A DNA stretch of 64,000 nt from positions 1,736,001 through 1,800,000 of the forward strand of contig NW_026944384.1 of NCBI RefSeq assembly GCF_033439725.1, in the 5' to 3' direction. Position 1 is the first letter of the stretch. Each line of letters opens with the position of its first letter. Shown piece after piece: positions 1 to 11,915 of this stretch. This stretch comes from Neurospora tetraspora. Its lineage: Eukaryota; Ascomycota; Sordariomycetes; Sordariales; Sordariaceae. The translations under genes and the position numbers were made by a program. The notes below the pieces were generated by a model. That model was not told where the DNA came from, ran no database searches, and saw nothing but the letters and a program-made list of their open reading frames with translations.

Positions 1-3000
1 CCGGGCTTATGAATTCATACCGCGCACATACGCATATATACAAGGCTGGCTGGCTGGCTGGCTGGCTGGCGGGAAAAGACAGCGAAAAGAGCGTTTTGTC
101 ATTCATAGACAGCGAACCTTTTGATGGTTTCAGGGAAAAAACCATCTGTTTTGCATACCCATTTCACTTTATCATGTTGGGGAGTCAGGTCACCACCACC
201 ACCGGGGTGTATGGTTTTTTTTTTCATGATTGCATTGGTTGATGCCCTGGTATGACCAGGACGGGTATCAGATAAATTGCATTTCTATCTGTTTCGAGTT
301 TCCAGTTGCTTTGTACTCCTGCCCTGTTTGTCTCTGTATCTCTTGGGGGTGTCGTGCAAGCTCGATCTGGGAAGGAGCTGTGCAGCGTGCCTTCCAGTTT
401 CACCTACCCACCTGTCTTTGTGCTCCTGTCGATTTGCCAGACAGATACACGAACGCATACACACACACGCACAACCCAAAATAGCAAGACAAGACATCGA
501 TGTGTTGCAAACGAAAACGTGGGGGATAGATTAGATGATGTTGGCATAAGCTATTGCTATGGGTTGGATATTTTCCGAGGTTGTGCAAAACACATACAAG
601 GGCACAAAACACAAAGCACAAAGCATGGATTAGGTTGGACTGGGTTGGGGTCGGTGAGAGCCTGACCCCTGAGAGGCTATGGTCATGGTAACATGGTAAC
701 ATGGTGACATGGTTACAATGATGATGAGGCAGGACAAAGACAACCTAGCTTAAGCCAGGACAAGTCAAGGCACGGCAGGAGCATGATAGAGGCTATCCCG
801 TGGCAGAGCATCTAGCGAAAATCAAGAGAACCATTTGCTCAAACACCAGTGATATCTTTTCTTTCTTGACACGCGCGTGTCCGCGTCCATGGTGCTAAAT
901 TATCAGAAACATGAAGATAGATCAACAGAAAGAAGCGGAAGCAACTTGGTCAAGTTTCGCGATGACATGACTAAGTAAGGTATTACTAGGAATGTTCGCT
1001 CTCGCCCCATGCACCGATTAAGAATGGTAGAGAAAATGGCAAGGTCAGGTACAGCTCCAGCAACCCCAAGGACCGACCCATTCCCCTTTCGAAATGTTGC
1101 TGCTGCTGTACTCATCATCATCATCATCATGTAATGTCCAGTCCTTTCAGTTTGCAAGCTCGCACCACTCGCATTATCTCCGACAACATGAACCTTGCAG
1201 GCTTGTAGCGGAGGTAGTCCAGTCCCGTCCCGTCTAACCGTGAGTGTGAGATTTCAGTAGCCAAGTCAGTACGTACATCCTTGCAAAGTGTAAACTCGAC
1301 TCAAATCAAATACTGAGACTCAGCAAGTGAGTGACCTTGGTACATGAATAACTTCGGTCACACACATGCCTTTTGCTTTTCTTTTTCTTCTTCTTTTCTT
1401 CCTTGTGTTGTGTGTATGGTGTAACCCAACCTGTATCAAGCCATTGTCATCATCGAACGTTTTTTTTTTTTTTTTCATCCTTTCCTTTCTTCCATAACGC
1501 TTTCCCATGGATCTCCAATTTTGGTACGCCGTTTTTTTGGTACATGGCTTACTACTTTTCCGAAGTTCCAGAATCCCACGTAAGTTTGCAGTGTGTAAGT
1601 TTGGTAATGTGTAATCCCGAGGTTACAGTACCTTGAGGTTGAGAAAGGAGTCACTAAGGACATGTAAGCGCAGGCTTGAGCCGCACCAGTTTTTTGAATT
1701 TTTTGTCAGTAAAGTGAGTTTGTTGGTTCAGTTACGAAAGCGATTGTCAGCGGCAAGTTGATGCCGAGCACTGTAAGTTACTGGATGAAGATGGGGTATG
1801 TATTGGTGAAGGGAAAAGGGAAAATGACTGGTTGTTGACATGGATCTTTGGCACGACCACTGACGTTCCAGGATCGGAGTCTAAAGAGGCTACTTTTAAT
1901 GGCTACTGAGTTAGGTTTCAGCTATTGACTATCATTGCCCACTAAGGCTTTAAGTTCATAAAACGTGAAGCAAGAAACAGTTTGGAAAGGTGCTGTTGTG
2001 CTGGTTTGATGCGAACAATCATGGTTGATGCAATTCCCATGCACTGGCTTCCAGTCGATGAGACGGTGTCAGATTAAGCTTCAAAAAGTCCGAGCTTAGC
2101 TTCCCTTCAACCTCGATCGCGAGGAAGCCATGTCGATCGCCCCTCATCCAATGGCACCTCATGGAGACGAAGGTGAAGGACGGGGGTGGGTGTGCATGTT
2201 ACAAGGTAACTGCCTGCAGGGAGGTGTATACCCCTGTCCATCGAAGCACTTGTAAGTGGAATGTCATTGGGAAAGGGGACAGAGGCTGAGGGAGAGGGTG
2301 TGAATCGGATCGTAACGGTTGCCTTTTCGGGATTAAACCGCTGCACGTGTAATCTGGACATGTGTGTGTGCTGCCTCTTTTACCCTCCTACGATGGTACA
2401 TGGTACATGCAAACGACCCAGCCCAATCAGATGCTTCCAAAAGCGAGGGAGGGTGGCCAGACAATGTGTCCCTGCGTGTTGGAAGAGACGGGAAACATAT
2501 TGCGGTTCACACTCTCGGTTGCCATCCACTGGGAAGTCTGTGTCGGACAACCCTTGATAAGGCTTGCTCTTGTTCGTGCTACTTGGTCGGTGCTGGTGGG
2601 TAGAGGTAAGGTGTATTAATGTGTATGGGAGGGAGGGATGAACGCGGGATGATACCGAAATCGCTAGGGTTTCTTCAGCCCCAATACCTGGTCGTCGCTC
2701 GGGGGATCAACCCTTTGTGCGAAGGAGATGATATGTATTAGCCGCGGGAAATAAGTTGGGTATGGTAGCGGATGGATACGAGACCAAGTAGTAAACATGC
2801 GCATATTCGAGCTAATATGCTACTAAACGCAAATGCTCGAGGGAACCAAAAATATGAAGCGGGAAATCCACCCACGGTCTTGGTAATTGGGAATGCTATT
2901 TACTTCCCGCTCTAGGTGGGATTTTACCCTTCGGAGAGACATGAACCGCTACCGTGGACATGGCTGAGGTTCATGGCCGCACGGGAGTTCGCAGGAGACA

Positions 3001-5992
3001 CTGTAAGCGTACCCTTGATTAAGACACGGTGCTTTGAGTTTCAAAAAAGGCCAATCGGATAACTGATGGAATCAGCTTCAAGATGGCAGACTTACCAGGC
3101 ACTGTCCTCAAACCCAACTACGGATACCGTCAACTCAGAAGCCCAAGTCCATCATTCTCAGACTCTCGGATAGACGTCCTTCCGCTAGCCTACCGTGCCC
3201 GATGGCCAATTTCACCGTCCAGATCTCGCAGTCGAAGTATGGGTATCGCCTCGTTTTCGTCAGCCACTGACAGTTTTTGCTTTGTGTAGATCGGTTAGCT
3301 ATCTCTTCGCGATGCGGCCCCATGATTGCTCCGTCCCCGGAGGCTGATGCTTTGTGCAAGGTGAAAACTCGCTCGAGAAGGCCGGAGAAGTGCCGAAGCG
3401 TACCACAGAGTGGATGATATTGCATGAGTGATGACTGTAAGAGGCTCTTTCTGGCGGGGTTGACGATGGACCAAGCCCCAAAGGAGCGGTGTTGGCTCAT
3501 GGTGTCTTCAAGATTGTAAGCTTTGATCCGAGATGATAGAGGTACGGCGGGCGCTTTTTTGGATCCCGAGGGAGCACGGCATGTACTAGTCATGGGTAGC
3601 ATGCTGTCAATGCTGGTCTCCCTGGTGCGCATGCAGACCGGAAGGCCGGGAACTTTGCACAAGGGATGGGTTACCCTCGTCGTCGAGGGAGGCCATGAGG
3701 CACTCGCTGAGTCCCAAGCCATGAATTTTGTGCCTGTCGTGACTTTGCTGACGTGGGGTATCGAGAAGATTGATCAAAGAGGCGGGTGGCCGGCTGCGGG
3801 TGCGGGTGCGTACGGGGAGCACAACAGACGATAACACACGGCCGTAAATCCGCAAACCTTGTGAAGTGTAGACTAGCGCGCCCAGTGCCAGATGCAATGA
3901 TGCAGTGATGGCAGACAGCAAAACTCCATGAGGCGGCAACCGTGTGATTTCCTTTCTCATTTTACGCTCGTGTTGATTCTTCTATTATCGTGGTCAGGTG
4001 GGCGCGGGCCACAGGCTAAAGTCGCAACGAGGCTGGCGAACCACGGTTCGGGGACCTGGATAGGGTATCGGCGCATATTGCTTGGTGCTTTGTCGATCTG
4101 CCGTGACGAGGTCCCGGGGCGAGGGAGACGGATCTCGACGGCGTGGTTGCTGGGTGCTTTCTTCATCATCTCTGCGAACCATTAGCGGCTCGTAGATTGG
4201 CGGGAATATCTGGTGCATGGGATACCGTCTTGTTTGATTGTGTTTAGATTGTATTATTGGCATCGGAATGCGCGAGAACTCGCTTGTCATCGATTTGTTG
4301 CTGCCATCGGGCGACCGGGCTCAGCCTTCGGAAGCGGTTGAGGGGCTCGAGATTCCGCTGGTTGCTTAACTTGGTTTTACCGATCGTGAACTGATCGGTC
4401 AATGGAATGCAGCTAGATGCAGTGCAGAAGACAGTATTGTGGATCGTACGTGCCTGTTTATGATCAAGGATGCACGATTCCGAGATACTGCAGAAGTTGT
4501 TTCTGGATCCAAGTCATGGATGAAAAGAGAGGAGCTGATGGAAGAGTTGGACGGGTGTCAAAGTGGAGACTGGGAGCCTAGTAAGGCAATAACACGAGCC
4601 CCTACAGCAGCCCAGCTTAGCGCTAGCGCAGCCTTATTGCGCCCTATTTCCAGCTCTAGTTCAGCCCTAGGATCGCCAATGGGCTAGCCAATTCAGGCCA
4701 AGGACTGCCCACCTTAACATCAAATAAGCTTTCCTTGGAAAAGGCCACCGTAGTAGCGCTAGCTTCCGGGGACTCGACGTAACATTCCCTCCGTCACACA
4801 TATCACCACCAATACATTGGGCCGCCAATTCTCTCGAAAACAATTCGACAAAAGGAGTGTAAAGGCTGAAGGCGACCGTGATGATCCCTCGATTACTCAT
4901 GCTCAGCTCATTCTCTTCGCTATCAATGATTTCCCCGCAAACCCTCATCTTGGCCTTGCAGCGGTCAAGTTACCGTGAAGTCAACCAGTTAGATAGCTCA
5001 TAGCGACTAAAGACCGGACATCCGTGGGGATCACAGATAGTATCGCTCCCGCGGCTGGAGTCCATCCCTTTGGTTCCCGGAATCGGACGTTACCCATATC
5101 GGCATTTTCAACATTTCCATCATCACTTGGATGCCGATTTGCAGCCAGTACCCAGCACATTAGGCGCCTGGCACTTGCTGTTTCATCCTCGCTGTCACTG
5201 CAGCGGAAAAACGTCCGCACCTTCCTGTCTCGGATGTCAGGTTGACACTCGTCCAACACTCTCCGTCCTTAAACAATCCAATCTCTTACACACTAGAAGA
5301 ACAGTCGCCATCCCGAGATCCGCACCAAGACATCAAGCCACAATATCATACAATAAAGAAGAGCTTGAACCGACCAATCCGAGTGTCTGCCGAACGAATA
5401 CGACGGATGTCTAACTCAGTTCCTGATTACTTTTTTTCAGAGCTACTGCATCACTCACAAGTGCGAGCGGATCCAATGGTTGACTAAGGAACGGCACCTT
5501 TCCCATGGCCTCGGGGATGGACCGGCAACCATGTGTCAAAACATCAAGAGACTGGGCCAATGCAACGAGTTGCTGCAGTCTGTATTCCAGGAGGGTTCGG
5601 GTAAGTAGTTGTTACGATCGGGAAAGCGTAAAGGTGAAAATAACGAGGCAGAGAAAGGTACAATTGTGACTTTGTCTGCTTTTGACGACGAATGGAAACT
5701 GAGAGTTTCAGTTCGTCTACAACATGACATTGTACCGACTACTCGTCTACATTGTTTTCTCGTCACTCTGTCAACAGGCGAAGATGCACTTGCCATTGCC
5801 ATATGTACTGAATGAGTGACGGGATGATTAGCCAACTGAATCTGAGTTGAGAGGGCAGTTGCTCTGGGAATCAGGAAGTTGCGTCTCATGTGCGTATCAC
5901 ACCCTCACTTACACCGTAGCGCTTTCCCTCTAACACCATTTGAAGCAAGAACTGAACAAGTGAACTTGTGCAGGTATGAGCGAGGAGCATTG
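1..5992. other. Gene-free GC-normal stretch
   Basis: Only short overlapping open frames (longest 195 residues, minus, 3135-3722) with no recognisable domain or splice structure. Holds simple repeats: (GGCT)n at 44, a CAT run near 1110-1130 and T runs near 1460. 1,400-1,640 and 2,100-2,620 are low-complexity ORF clusters that I read as chance. Confidence 0.55.
44..70. repeat. (GGCT)n microsatellite
   Basis: Nearly seven uninterrupted GGCT units. Confidence 0.92.
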
Positions 5993-6000
5993 AGCACAAC
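5993..6000. other. MULE target-site duplication, left copy (AGCACAAC)
   Basis: Exact 8-bp copy of 11908-11915, directly outside the left inverted repeat. Confidence 0.92.
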
Positions 6001-6051
6001 CGGTCCGACTAAAATAACGGCCTATCCTTCCTAGAATAACGGTCTCTAACC
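6001..6051 (+). repeat. Left terminal inverted repeat of the MULE
   Basis: Starts CGGTCCGACTAAAATAACGG and is the reverse complement of 11857-11907, apart from one C/T transition. It is much better preserved than the interior. Confidence 0.95.
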
Positions 6052-7503
6052 TAATTCGGTTAAGCATAGTATTTCTCCTAGTTTTTCTACCATGTCTATC
6101 ACCATACAAATCCACACTATACTAACATCCCAGTAAAACACTATACTAAAACTATACTTTTTAAACTTGATAATTTTTGAACTTTTTCATTTTACACTCC
6201 GCCTAAATCCTAACCTTCAATAACTACGTAATCGACCACGCGCTTTACAATAACGCCTAGCATTATCAGTACCGCTGACAATTTCTTTACGATTAACGAT
6301 TTAAATAACAATAAGGTCGTTAATATTAACGGCCGCGAACAATCCTTAGCAATTAAAATAAAAGAGAGTAATAAGGACGAAGATTATTATAATATATTTG
6401 CAGGCGAGGATTCCTTTAATAATAACGATAGCCTAGCTACCCTACTAACCTTTTTCCCTGCTACTACCGCGACCGATAACGATAATATTCTTTAAAATTT
6501 ATACGATAGGGAATAGGAATCCCTTAACGCGCTTCTCAAAAATACGAATAGCGCTGCCTTAAAAATAAGTTTTTATATTAGTAAATAGTATAGAAGCAAT
6601 TATTGTAGGGGGGTCTTTTATCGAATTAATTTAATTTGTAGTAAGGGCGCTAAATTTCCAAATTAAAATAAAGGTATATGTTTAATGAAGTCCTAAAAGA
6701 AGGGGTGCAAATAGTAAGGTAAAGCAATTCTCTTTATTAAGGATAAGAGTAAAGAAAAGAAGGTAAAAATATAGAGGTTCGTTATTCAATACAATAAATA
6801 CAACTACGATTTTAATATTAAGTGTACTATTTATTAACTTAGCTATCATCGTTTAGCCCATAATAATATTATTATTACTAATATATTAAAAGTAGTAAAG
6901 TAGCCAAAAATTACCTTATTAAATATCGTTACTACTGTTAGAAAGGAGTTCCCTAGTATATATATTAAACGTAAAAACGTAATTAATACAATCGCTTACT
7001 ATAAGGCTATATTAATTAATACGCTTTTACCGACCTAATAATTTATTTAGTACCTTATAACTACGCCCGGTATTTATTATAAATTCTATTGATAAGGCTG
7101 TTAGCCGATTGGTAAGGTTCAACGTATTTTCTAAACTTACGACTAGTATTTTAAATAATAAGCGAAGAATTTAGAAGTCTAATCGATAGATTGTACCTAC
7201 AAAATCAAGAGATTCGACATACCTCTATTGCAAATTTGCAATTTAATATTAATATATACTACTTTTAATATTGGCTACTACTTACTTAGCGGTAAAAAGG
7301 AGCAATCCTTTACTTAGGTATTTAATATTATAAAGGGGTTTCTTATATAATATAATATCCCCCAACTATATATTATTATAATAGACTACAATAAAGCCTT
7401 TAAGCGTATATATAGAGAGATTTTTAACGATAGTATTTAATATTAAATTTGCCTAAAGTATATTATAAAGAACGTTTTATATAATATAAAAAAGAAGTAG
7501 GAT

Positions 7504-7622
7504 TATAATAGGCTAGGGTGCATATGCCTAGTGAGCCAAACCTAAAAGATAGGATGATGTTCTGCTTACTAGGCAGAATTCGGAATGTACATTATAAACT
7601 AATATTATTAGATCCTATAATA
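7504..7622 (-). repeat. TRIM-like element, left LTR
   Basis: 119 bp, same length as 7957-8075. It carries T or A where the right copy has C or G at most differing sites, so RIP has hit this copy harder. Confidence 0.88.
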
Positions 7623-7956
7623 CTACCTCCCCTTAAAGCGAAGTTGAGAAGCTTTAAAATAAGGCTCCGCTCCCACGGAGGCAGTTATGTTGCGGAGGAT
7701 TTATCGCAATGCGACAGTTTATAGTACTACTTGAACTAATGGTTCTAATAGAAGATCTGTGATATTTTCAGTTATTCTATGATTAGTATCTATAGTCCTC
7801 GATCGCCGTCGTTCTATTCCAATTGTCATTTAGGAGACGATATCTCAACTAAGTCCGAAGGAGGAATGCGACGGGAGAAATTTCCAAAATCGCCCTCGAA
7901 AATATCCGCTGCGAGGAATTGAACCCCTGACTTCCCTACCGTTAAGTAGAATATAC

Positions 7957-8075
7957 TATGACAGGCTAGGGTGCATATGCCTAGTGAGCCAAACCTAAAA
8001 GATAGGATGATGTTCTGCTTGCTAGGTAGAACTCGGAATGCACACTATAAACCAATGTCACTAGATCCTATAACA
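7957..8075 (-). repeat. TRIM-like element, right LTR
   Basis: 119 bp, aligned without gaps to 7504-7622 at a constant offset of 453. Followed directly by the AGGAT target copy. Confidence 0.88.
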
Positions 8076-9150
8076 AGGATAGTTCATTAGAGGGTACGTT
8101 GTTAGGCAATAGAAATAACGATAGTAGCTACTTTCCTCGTAAGGGTGAGAACGAGAACGATATTTAAAATAATTCCGCTAATAGTAATAACGTTATTGGT
8201 ATAGTTAGTATTAAATTGTTATTAGACGACTATTACGCCCAATATTTTAGCGGCGCCTATAATAATTAAGTTACTAATTTAATAAATAAGCGTGCTCTCT
8301 GAGGATTAAATCGCTAGTAGTTTAATAATGTAAATGGCTTCCTAGTAGCGTAGAAGGCGGTTGTATATACTAATATAGAAAATAATTTTAATAAAGAATA
8401 GAAAATTTTGAAGTAAGAGTTTGAGGATTAACCGGGTAAGTAAATACTTTCTAATACTTTCTAACACTCTCTAACTTTCTCTAATACTTTCTAACACTCT
8501 CTAATACTTAATAATTATATAATTAATAATAGATTTTATAGCGTTAATCGAATATTTAATTAACGTTTATATTCTTATATGCTATGAGTTTATTCATTTC
8601 TAGGTAAAGAGGTATAGAAATTTTAGTATACGAATTACCTTTCGTATAGAGGGCGTATATAGTTTATTTAAATGCTTATTTAAAAATCGCCTCCTTAATT
8701 TCAATATATTGCTACTAGCCATCAACAAAATCCTCGATCGCTTATAGTACAACTATAACTATTACTATTAAGAATAAACCTCTAAGAAGGTTAAGAGGTA
8801 TAATTATAGAGTTATATAGTACCTTTTATAGTTCGTAGGGTTCGCTAGGTTTAATATAATCTAAAAGTAATTAAATATTATAATACATATAAAGAGGGAA
8901 CATAAACCGTAGCAGGGTTTATATATTAGTAATTTTTGTCGTTAATTTAGATTGCTATACTAGTACTAATTAATATTTCTATTTTATAATAACAATTACT
9001 TTACGATGCTTTGTATTGATTAATATTAGTATTTTAAAAAAAAAGTACATTAATTAGTAATATTTTATATTATAGGATTTTCCATGCTAATTAATATTTA
9101 GCCTCCCTCTGCTGAATTCCTTACTTTATATTATAAAGAAGACCTAAACC

Positions 9151-9427
9151 TATCATAGGGCTAGAGCCTAGGGGTTAAGCTTGGCTGTTGCCAAGCTGTA
9201 TCCTATAGCTTGCCGGCCTAATAAGCTAATAAATTATAATACAAGCCTTCTAATTGGCCAGACCCGTATAACTGCCTAGCCCGTACGGTCTTAGTATTAG
9301 TTATATAAAACCTTCTTTCTATTGTACCCTTCTAGTATAATCTTTCCTCTCTTTCTTTCCTTATTAAATATAATATTTCAACCTTACATGACTACTCGCT
9401 ATACCTTGCTCTTACAGACCCGTTATA
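9151..9427 (+). repeat. Left LTR of the 1,980-bp element
   Basis: 277 bp. Core blocks shared with the right LTR include GGCTAGAGCCTAGG, TTGGCCAGACCCG, GTACGGTCTTAGTA and CTTTCCTCTCTTTCTTTCC. This copy is the more AT-shifted of the two over much of its length. Confidence 0.92.
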
Positions 9428-10853
9428 TTATATTTAACCCTCTTTTCAAATATTCTATACTTCGCCTATACGCCTAAAGAATTTCCCTCTCATTACTTTA
9501 ATCTTTCGCGATACCCTCTTCGTATTATTTTTATCTCCCTTAATAATACCGTCGCTCTCATTCCTTAGTAGTAACTTCTCGCCATCGCTCTCGTCCTTTA
9601 ATAATAGTACCCCTCCCTCTACGTCTTTTACGCCCGCATTACTATTCTTTCGCCGGTACGCTAAGAAAGTTTCGCGCTCGCTTTATTCGATTTCGTTCGC
9701 TCGCCTATAATTAATCCTAATTATAACTACTACCCGAACCCCCGTCCCTTTTAATAACAATACTAATTCTCTCCTTAAAATCCCTACGTAAATAAATTCG
9801 CTACTTACAATATAAACTATGTGCCTACTTTTTCGTATTTTATGTTAAATAATAATACGTTTTTTTAATTTCTACTTCCGCTAGGTAGGCCCAGTTAAAG
9901 ACGCCAATAATCCCTCGATATTAACGTTGCTAAGAAAATTCTAAATTCTATTTAAATAAAGAAATAGAAGAGAAGAAAGGATAATAGCGGTAGTAGCCTT
10001 AGTCCAAAGAGTAATATTAATTTCGTAAAAATAAAATTAATTTATCTTAATCTAGTAGGGGTTTAAACGGTTACAGTAGCAATAATTAAGGAAAGGAACT
10101 CTCAAAATGAATAATTATTTTATCAATAAATAGGAACGCCCTAATAATACTAGGGGTAAAGGAGCGCCACTATATCCATATAGGAGGAACTTCTAATTAC
10201 TTTACTAAGTATACTATTTACTAATTAAATAGGTAGTAAAACTACTATATAATACCCTTCGCCGCCTTATTATACTATTTAATAGTATTTATTATAAAAC
10301 GTAACTATAATAAGGTAATAAACGTAATATTTTGTAAGTATAAAGATTTACTAAAGTTATTCTTTAGCGAGGGAATTATAACGATAATTTATAGCTATTA
10401 CGTTTTAAAGAATGTGGTAATTAATAACTATTACTAGTAAGAAAGATAAAGCGAAACGAAGTATTAAATAATTACTTTAATACTAACTACTATGCGGTAT
10501 AGATTTATTTTAATAAAAGAGGGCTGTGGATAAATAAAATGTAAATATATTCCCAAATTTAGTTTTAATTCCTGTATACTAGGAATAATTTTATAAAAGT
10601 AAATATTTATAATATTTAGAATATTACCGATTCGGGTAGAAAGTAAGTAGTCGTACAACGTTTATTTAGGGGTTTAATATAAATACTTTTCTTAATAGTA
10701 TTAATTTCTTCCCTATTTAGATAGGTATTTAGTTAGGAGCGGTTATTAATAGATTTCGTCATTTTTATATAATTAGCTACTTGATACTTTATGCGGTAGA
10801 CTATACTCCTAAAAGGGGTAGACCGAATTCCCCAAGGGGGAGTAGGAGGGTAA

Positions 10854-11130
10854 TATTATAAGGCTAGAGCCTAGGAGTTAAATTTAACTATTACTAAACC
10901 GTATCCTACAACTTACCGGCCTGATAAGCCGATAAATTATAATACGAGCCTTTTAGTTGGCCAGACCCGCATGATTGCTTGGCTCGTACGGTCTTAGTAC
11001 TAGTTGTACAAAACCTTCTTTCGACTGCACCCTTCTAGTACAGTCTTTCCTCTCTTTCTTTCCTTATTAAATATAGCATTTCAACCTTACACGACTGCTC
11101 GCTGTGCCTTACTCTTGCAGACCCGTTACA
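10854..11130 (+). repeat. Right LTR of the 1,980-bp element
   Basis: 277 bp, same blocks as the left LTR, ending CCGTTACA and followed by the AAACC target copy. Confidence 0.92.
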
Positions 11131-11856
11131 AAACCGAATTCTTAATAGACGATAGGCAATAGAAATTCGTAATAGCGCTTAACTATTGCCTACCGACAAT
11201 AACGAGATACCTATTCTTAATCCCTTTATTCAAGCTAATATTTAACGTTGTAATATTTTAATTCGCTATAATCTATTATACGATGCCCCGCCTAAGAAGA
11301 AAGTAACGATTATGAAGAAGCTTATTATTACTTAGCAATTATAGTAGATATAATAGATAATAACAGTATAATAGGAGAAGCATAGATTAGCGATAGCCTT
11401 ATTTATATAGATTATACCTAGTAGTACTATACTTAGTATTATAGCTAATACTATAGTACTTCCTAATACTATGGCTAGTGCTATACCCTCGAATACCATA
11501 CCTAGTACTATAGCTAGTACTATACTTAATAATATTGTACTCTAGCTAACCGCTAAGCAAATTACTAAATAGAAGTAATCGAAGGCCGTTAAATATAGTG
11601 AGTAGATTATTCGATTTTAATTAGTTAACTAGTATTTGTATTATTATCGATATAAATATCAAACCTTCTATAAAATCTGGTAATGTGCGCTTTTACTATA
11701 GATATGTAGCTTTATATAACTATGGTAGTACGTACTAACTTATATACAGGGCGTACGGTATTAATATAGTTGTATAGTGATGATAGTGTGTAGTAGATTT
11801 GTATGGGACTAATATTGAATTAAAATTGTGTAGTACCCAGACCGCCTTTTGAAAGC

Positions 11857-11907
11857 GGTTAGAGACCGTTATTCTAGGGAGGATAGGCCGTTATTTTAGT
11901 CGGACCG
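11857..11907 (-). repeat. Right terminal inverted repeat of the MULE
   Basis: Reverse complement of 6001-6051 with one mismatch. Just inside it, ACCGCCTTTTGAAAGCGGT can form a small hairpin. Confidence 0.95.
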
Positions 11908-11915
11908 AGCACAAC
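11908..11915. other. MULE target-site duplication, right copy (AGCACAAC)
   Basis: Exact 8-bp copy of 5993-6000, directly outside the right inverted repeat. Confidence 0.92.

Larger units (their letters stand above)
7504..8075 (-). mobile_element. TRIM-like miniature LTR element (572 bp)
   Basis: Two 119-bp direct repeats (7504-7622 and 7957-8075) differ almost only by transitions. The ends read TATAATAGG/TATGACAGG and CCTATAACA, compatible with original TG...CA ends. AGGAT flanks both sides (7499-7503 and 8076-8080), a 5-bp target duplication typical of LTR elements. The 334-bp interior has no coding capacity. Next to the left repeat the minus strand has a polypurine stretch (CTTTAAGGGGAGG), so the element probably reads leftwards. 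The interior also has a tRNA T-arm-like block (GGGGTTCAATTCC, minus, 7915-7927). Size and lack of ORF fit a terminal-repeat retrotransposon in miniature. Confidence 0.88.
6240..9150 (+). pseudogene. Decayed MULE transposase, split by the TRIM-like insert
   Basis: Not translatable, but recognisable on the plus strand if RIP transitions are allowed for. About 6560-6870 has a FAR1/MULE-type N-terminal zinc-binding pattern (an NLIC stretch, a W/stop before RFVIQYNK, then HRLAHN, like HNH...HP-HR). About 7260-7500 has GYYLLSGKKEQSF, then IIIDYNKAFK with the catalytic Asp near 7384, then CLKYIIKNV, as in LC-WHI-KNV of MULE transposases. About 8640-8680 has RIEGVYSLFK, the conserved R-EG-H-LK block. 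The TRIM element (7504-8075) interrupts it directly after the KNV block, and the small LTR element interrupts the tail at 9150/11131. Many stops arise from TGG/CAA to TAG/TAA changes. Confidence 0.82.
9151..11130 (+). mobile_element. Small LTR retrotransposon relic (1,980 bp) nested in the MULE
   Basis: 277-bp LTRs (9151-9427 and 10854-11130) align without gaps at an offset of 1703, and their differences are transitions. AAACC flanks both ends (9146-9150 and 11131-11135). The LTR end CCGTTACA in the right copy and the RIP-altered TAT start fit TG...CA ends. A polypurine tract (AAGGGGGAGTAGGAGGG, 10834-10850) lies just before the right LTR, so the element reads plus. The 1.43-kb interior is too short for gag-pol. 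I recognise no domain, so it is non-autonomous or internally deleted. Confidence 0.92.
6001..11907 (+). mobile_element. RIP-degraded Mutator-like (MULE) DNA transposon carrying two nested LTR elements
   Basis: The ends are 51-bp terminal inverted repeats (6001-6051 and 11857-11907), which match except for one C/T difference. AGCACAAC flanks both ends (5993-6000 and 11908-11915), an 8-bp target duplication. The interior is AT-rich and full of stops. A plus-strand reading still shows MULE transposase features, described separately. Without the nested 7504-8075 and 9151-11130 elements (and their duplicated target sites) the transposon is about 3.3-3.4 kb, a normal fungal Hop-like size. Eight base pairs would also suit hAT, but the protein relics decide for MULE. 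The element is inactive. Confidence 0.93.

Noticed and set aside
3135-3722. 195-residue minus-strand ORF as a gene
   Set aside because: No domain, both strands open, and composition like neighbouring chance frames.
6001-11907. hAT transposon, suggested by the 8-bp target duplication
   Set aside because: The relic transposase shows MULE blocks (D near 7384, C-x-K-x-IKNV type, R-EG-H-LK type), and 8 bp is within the MULE range.
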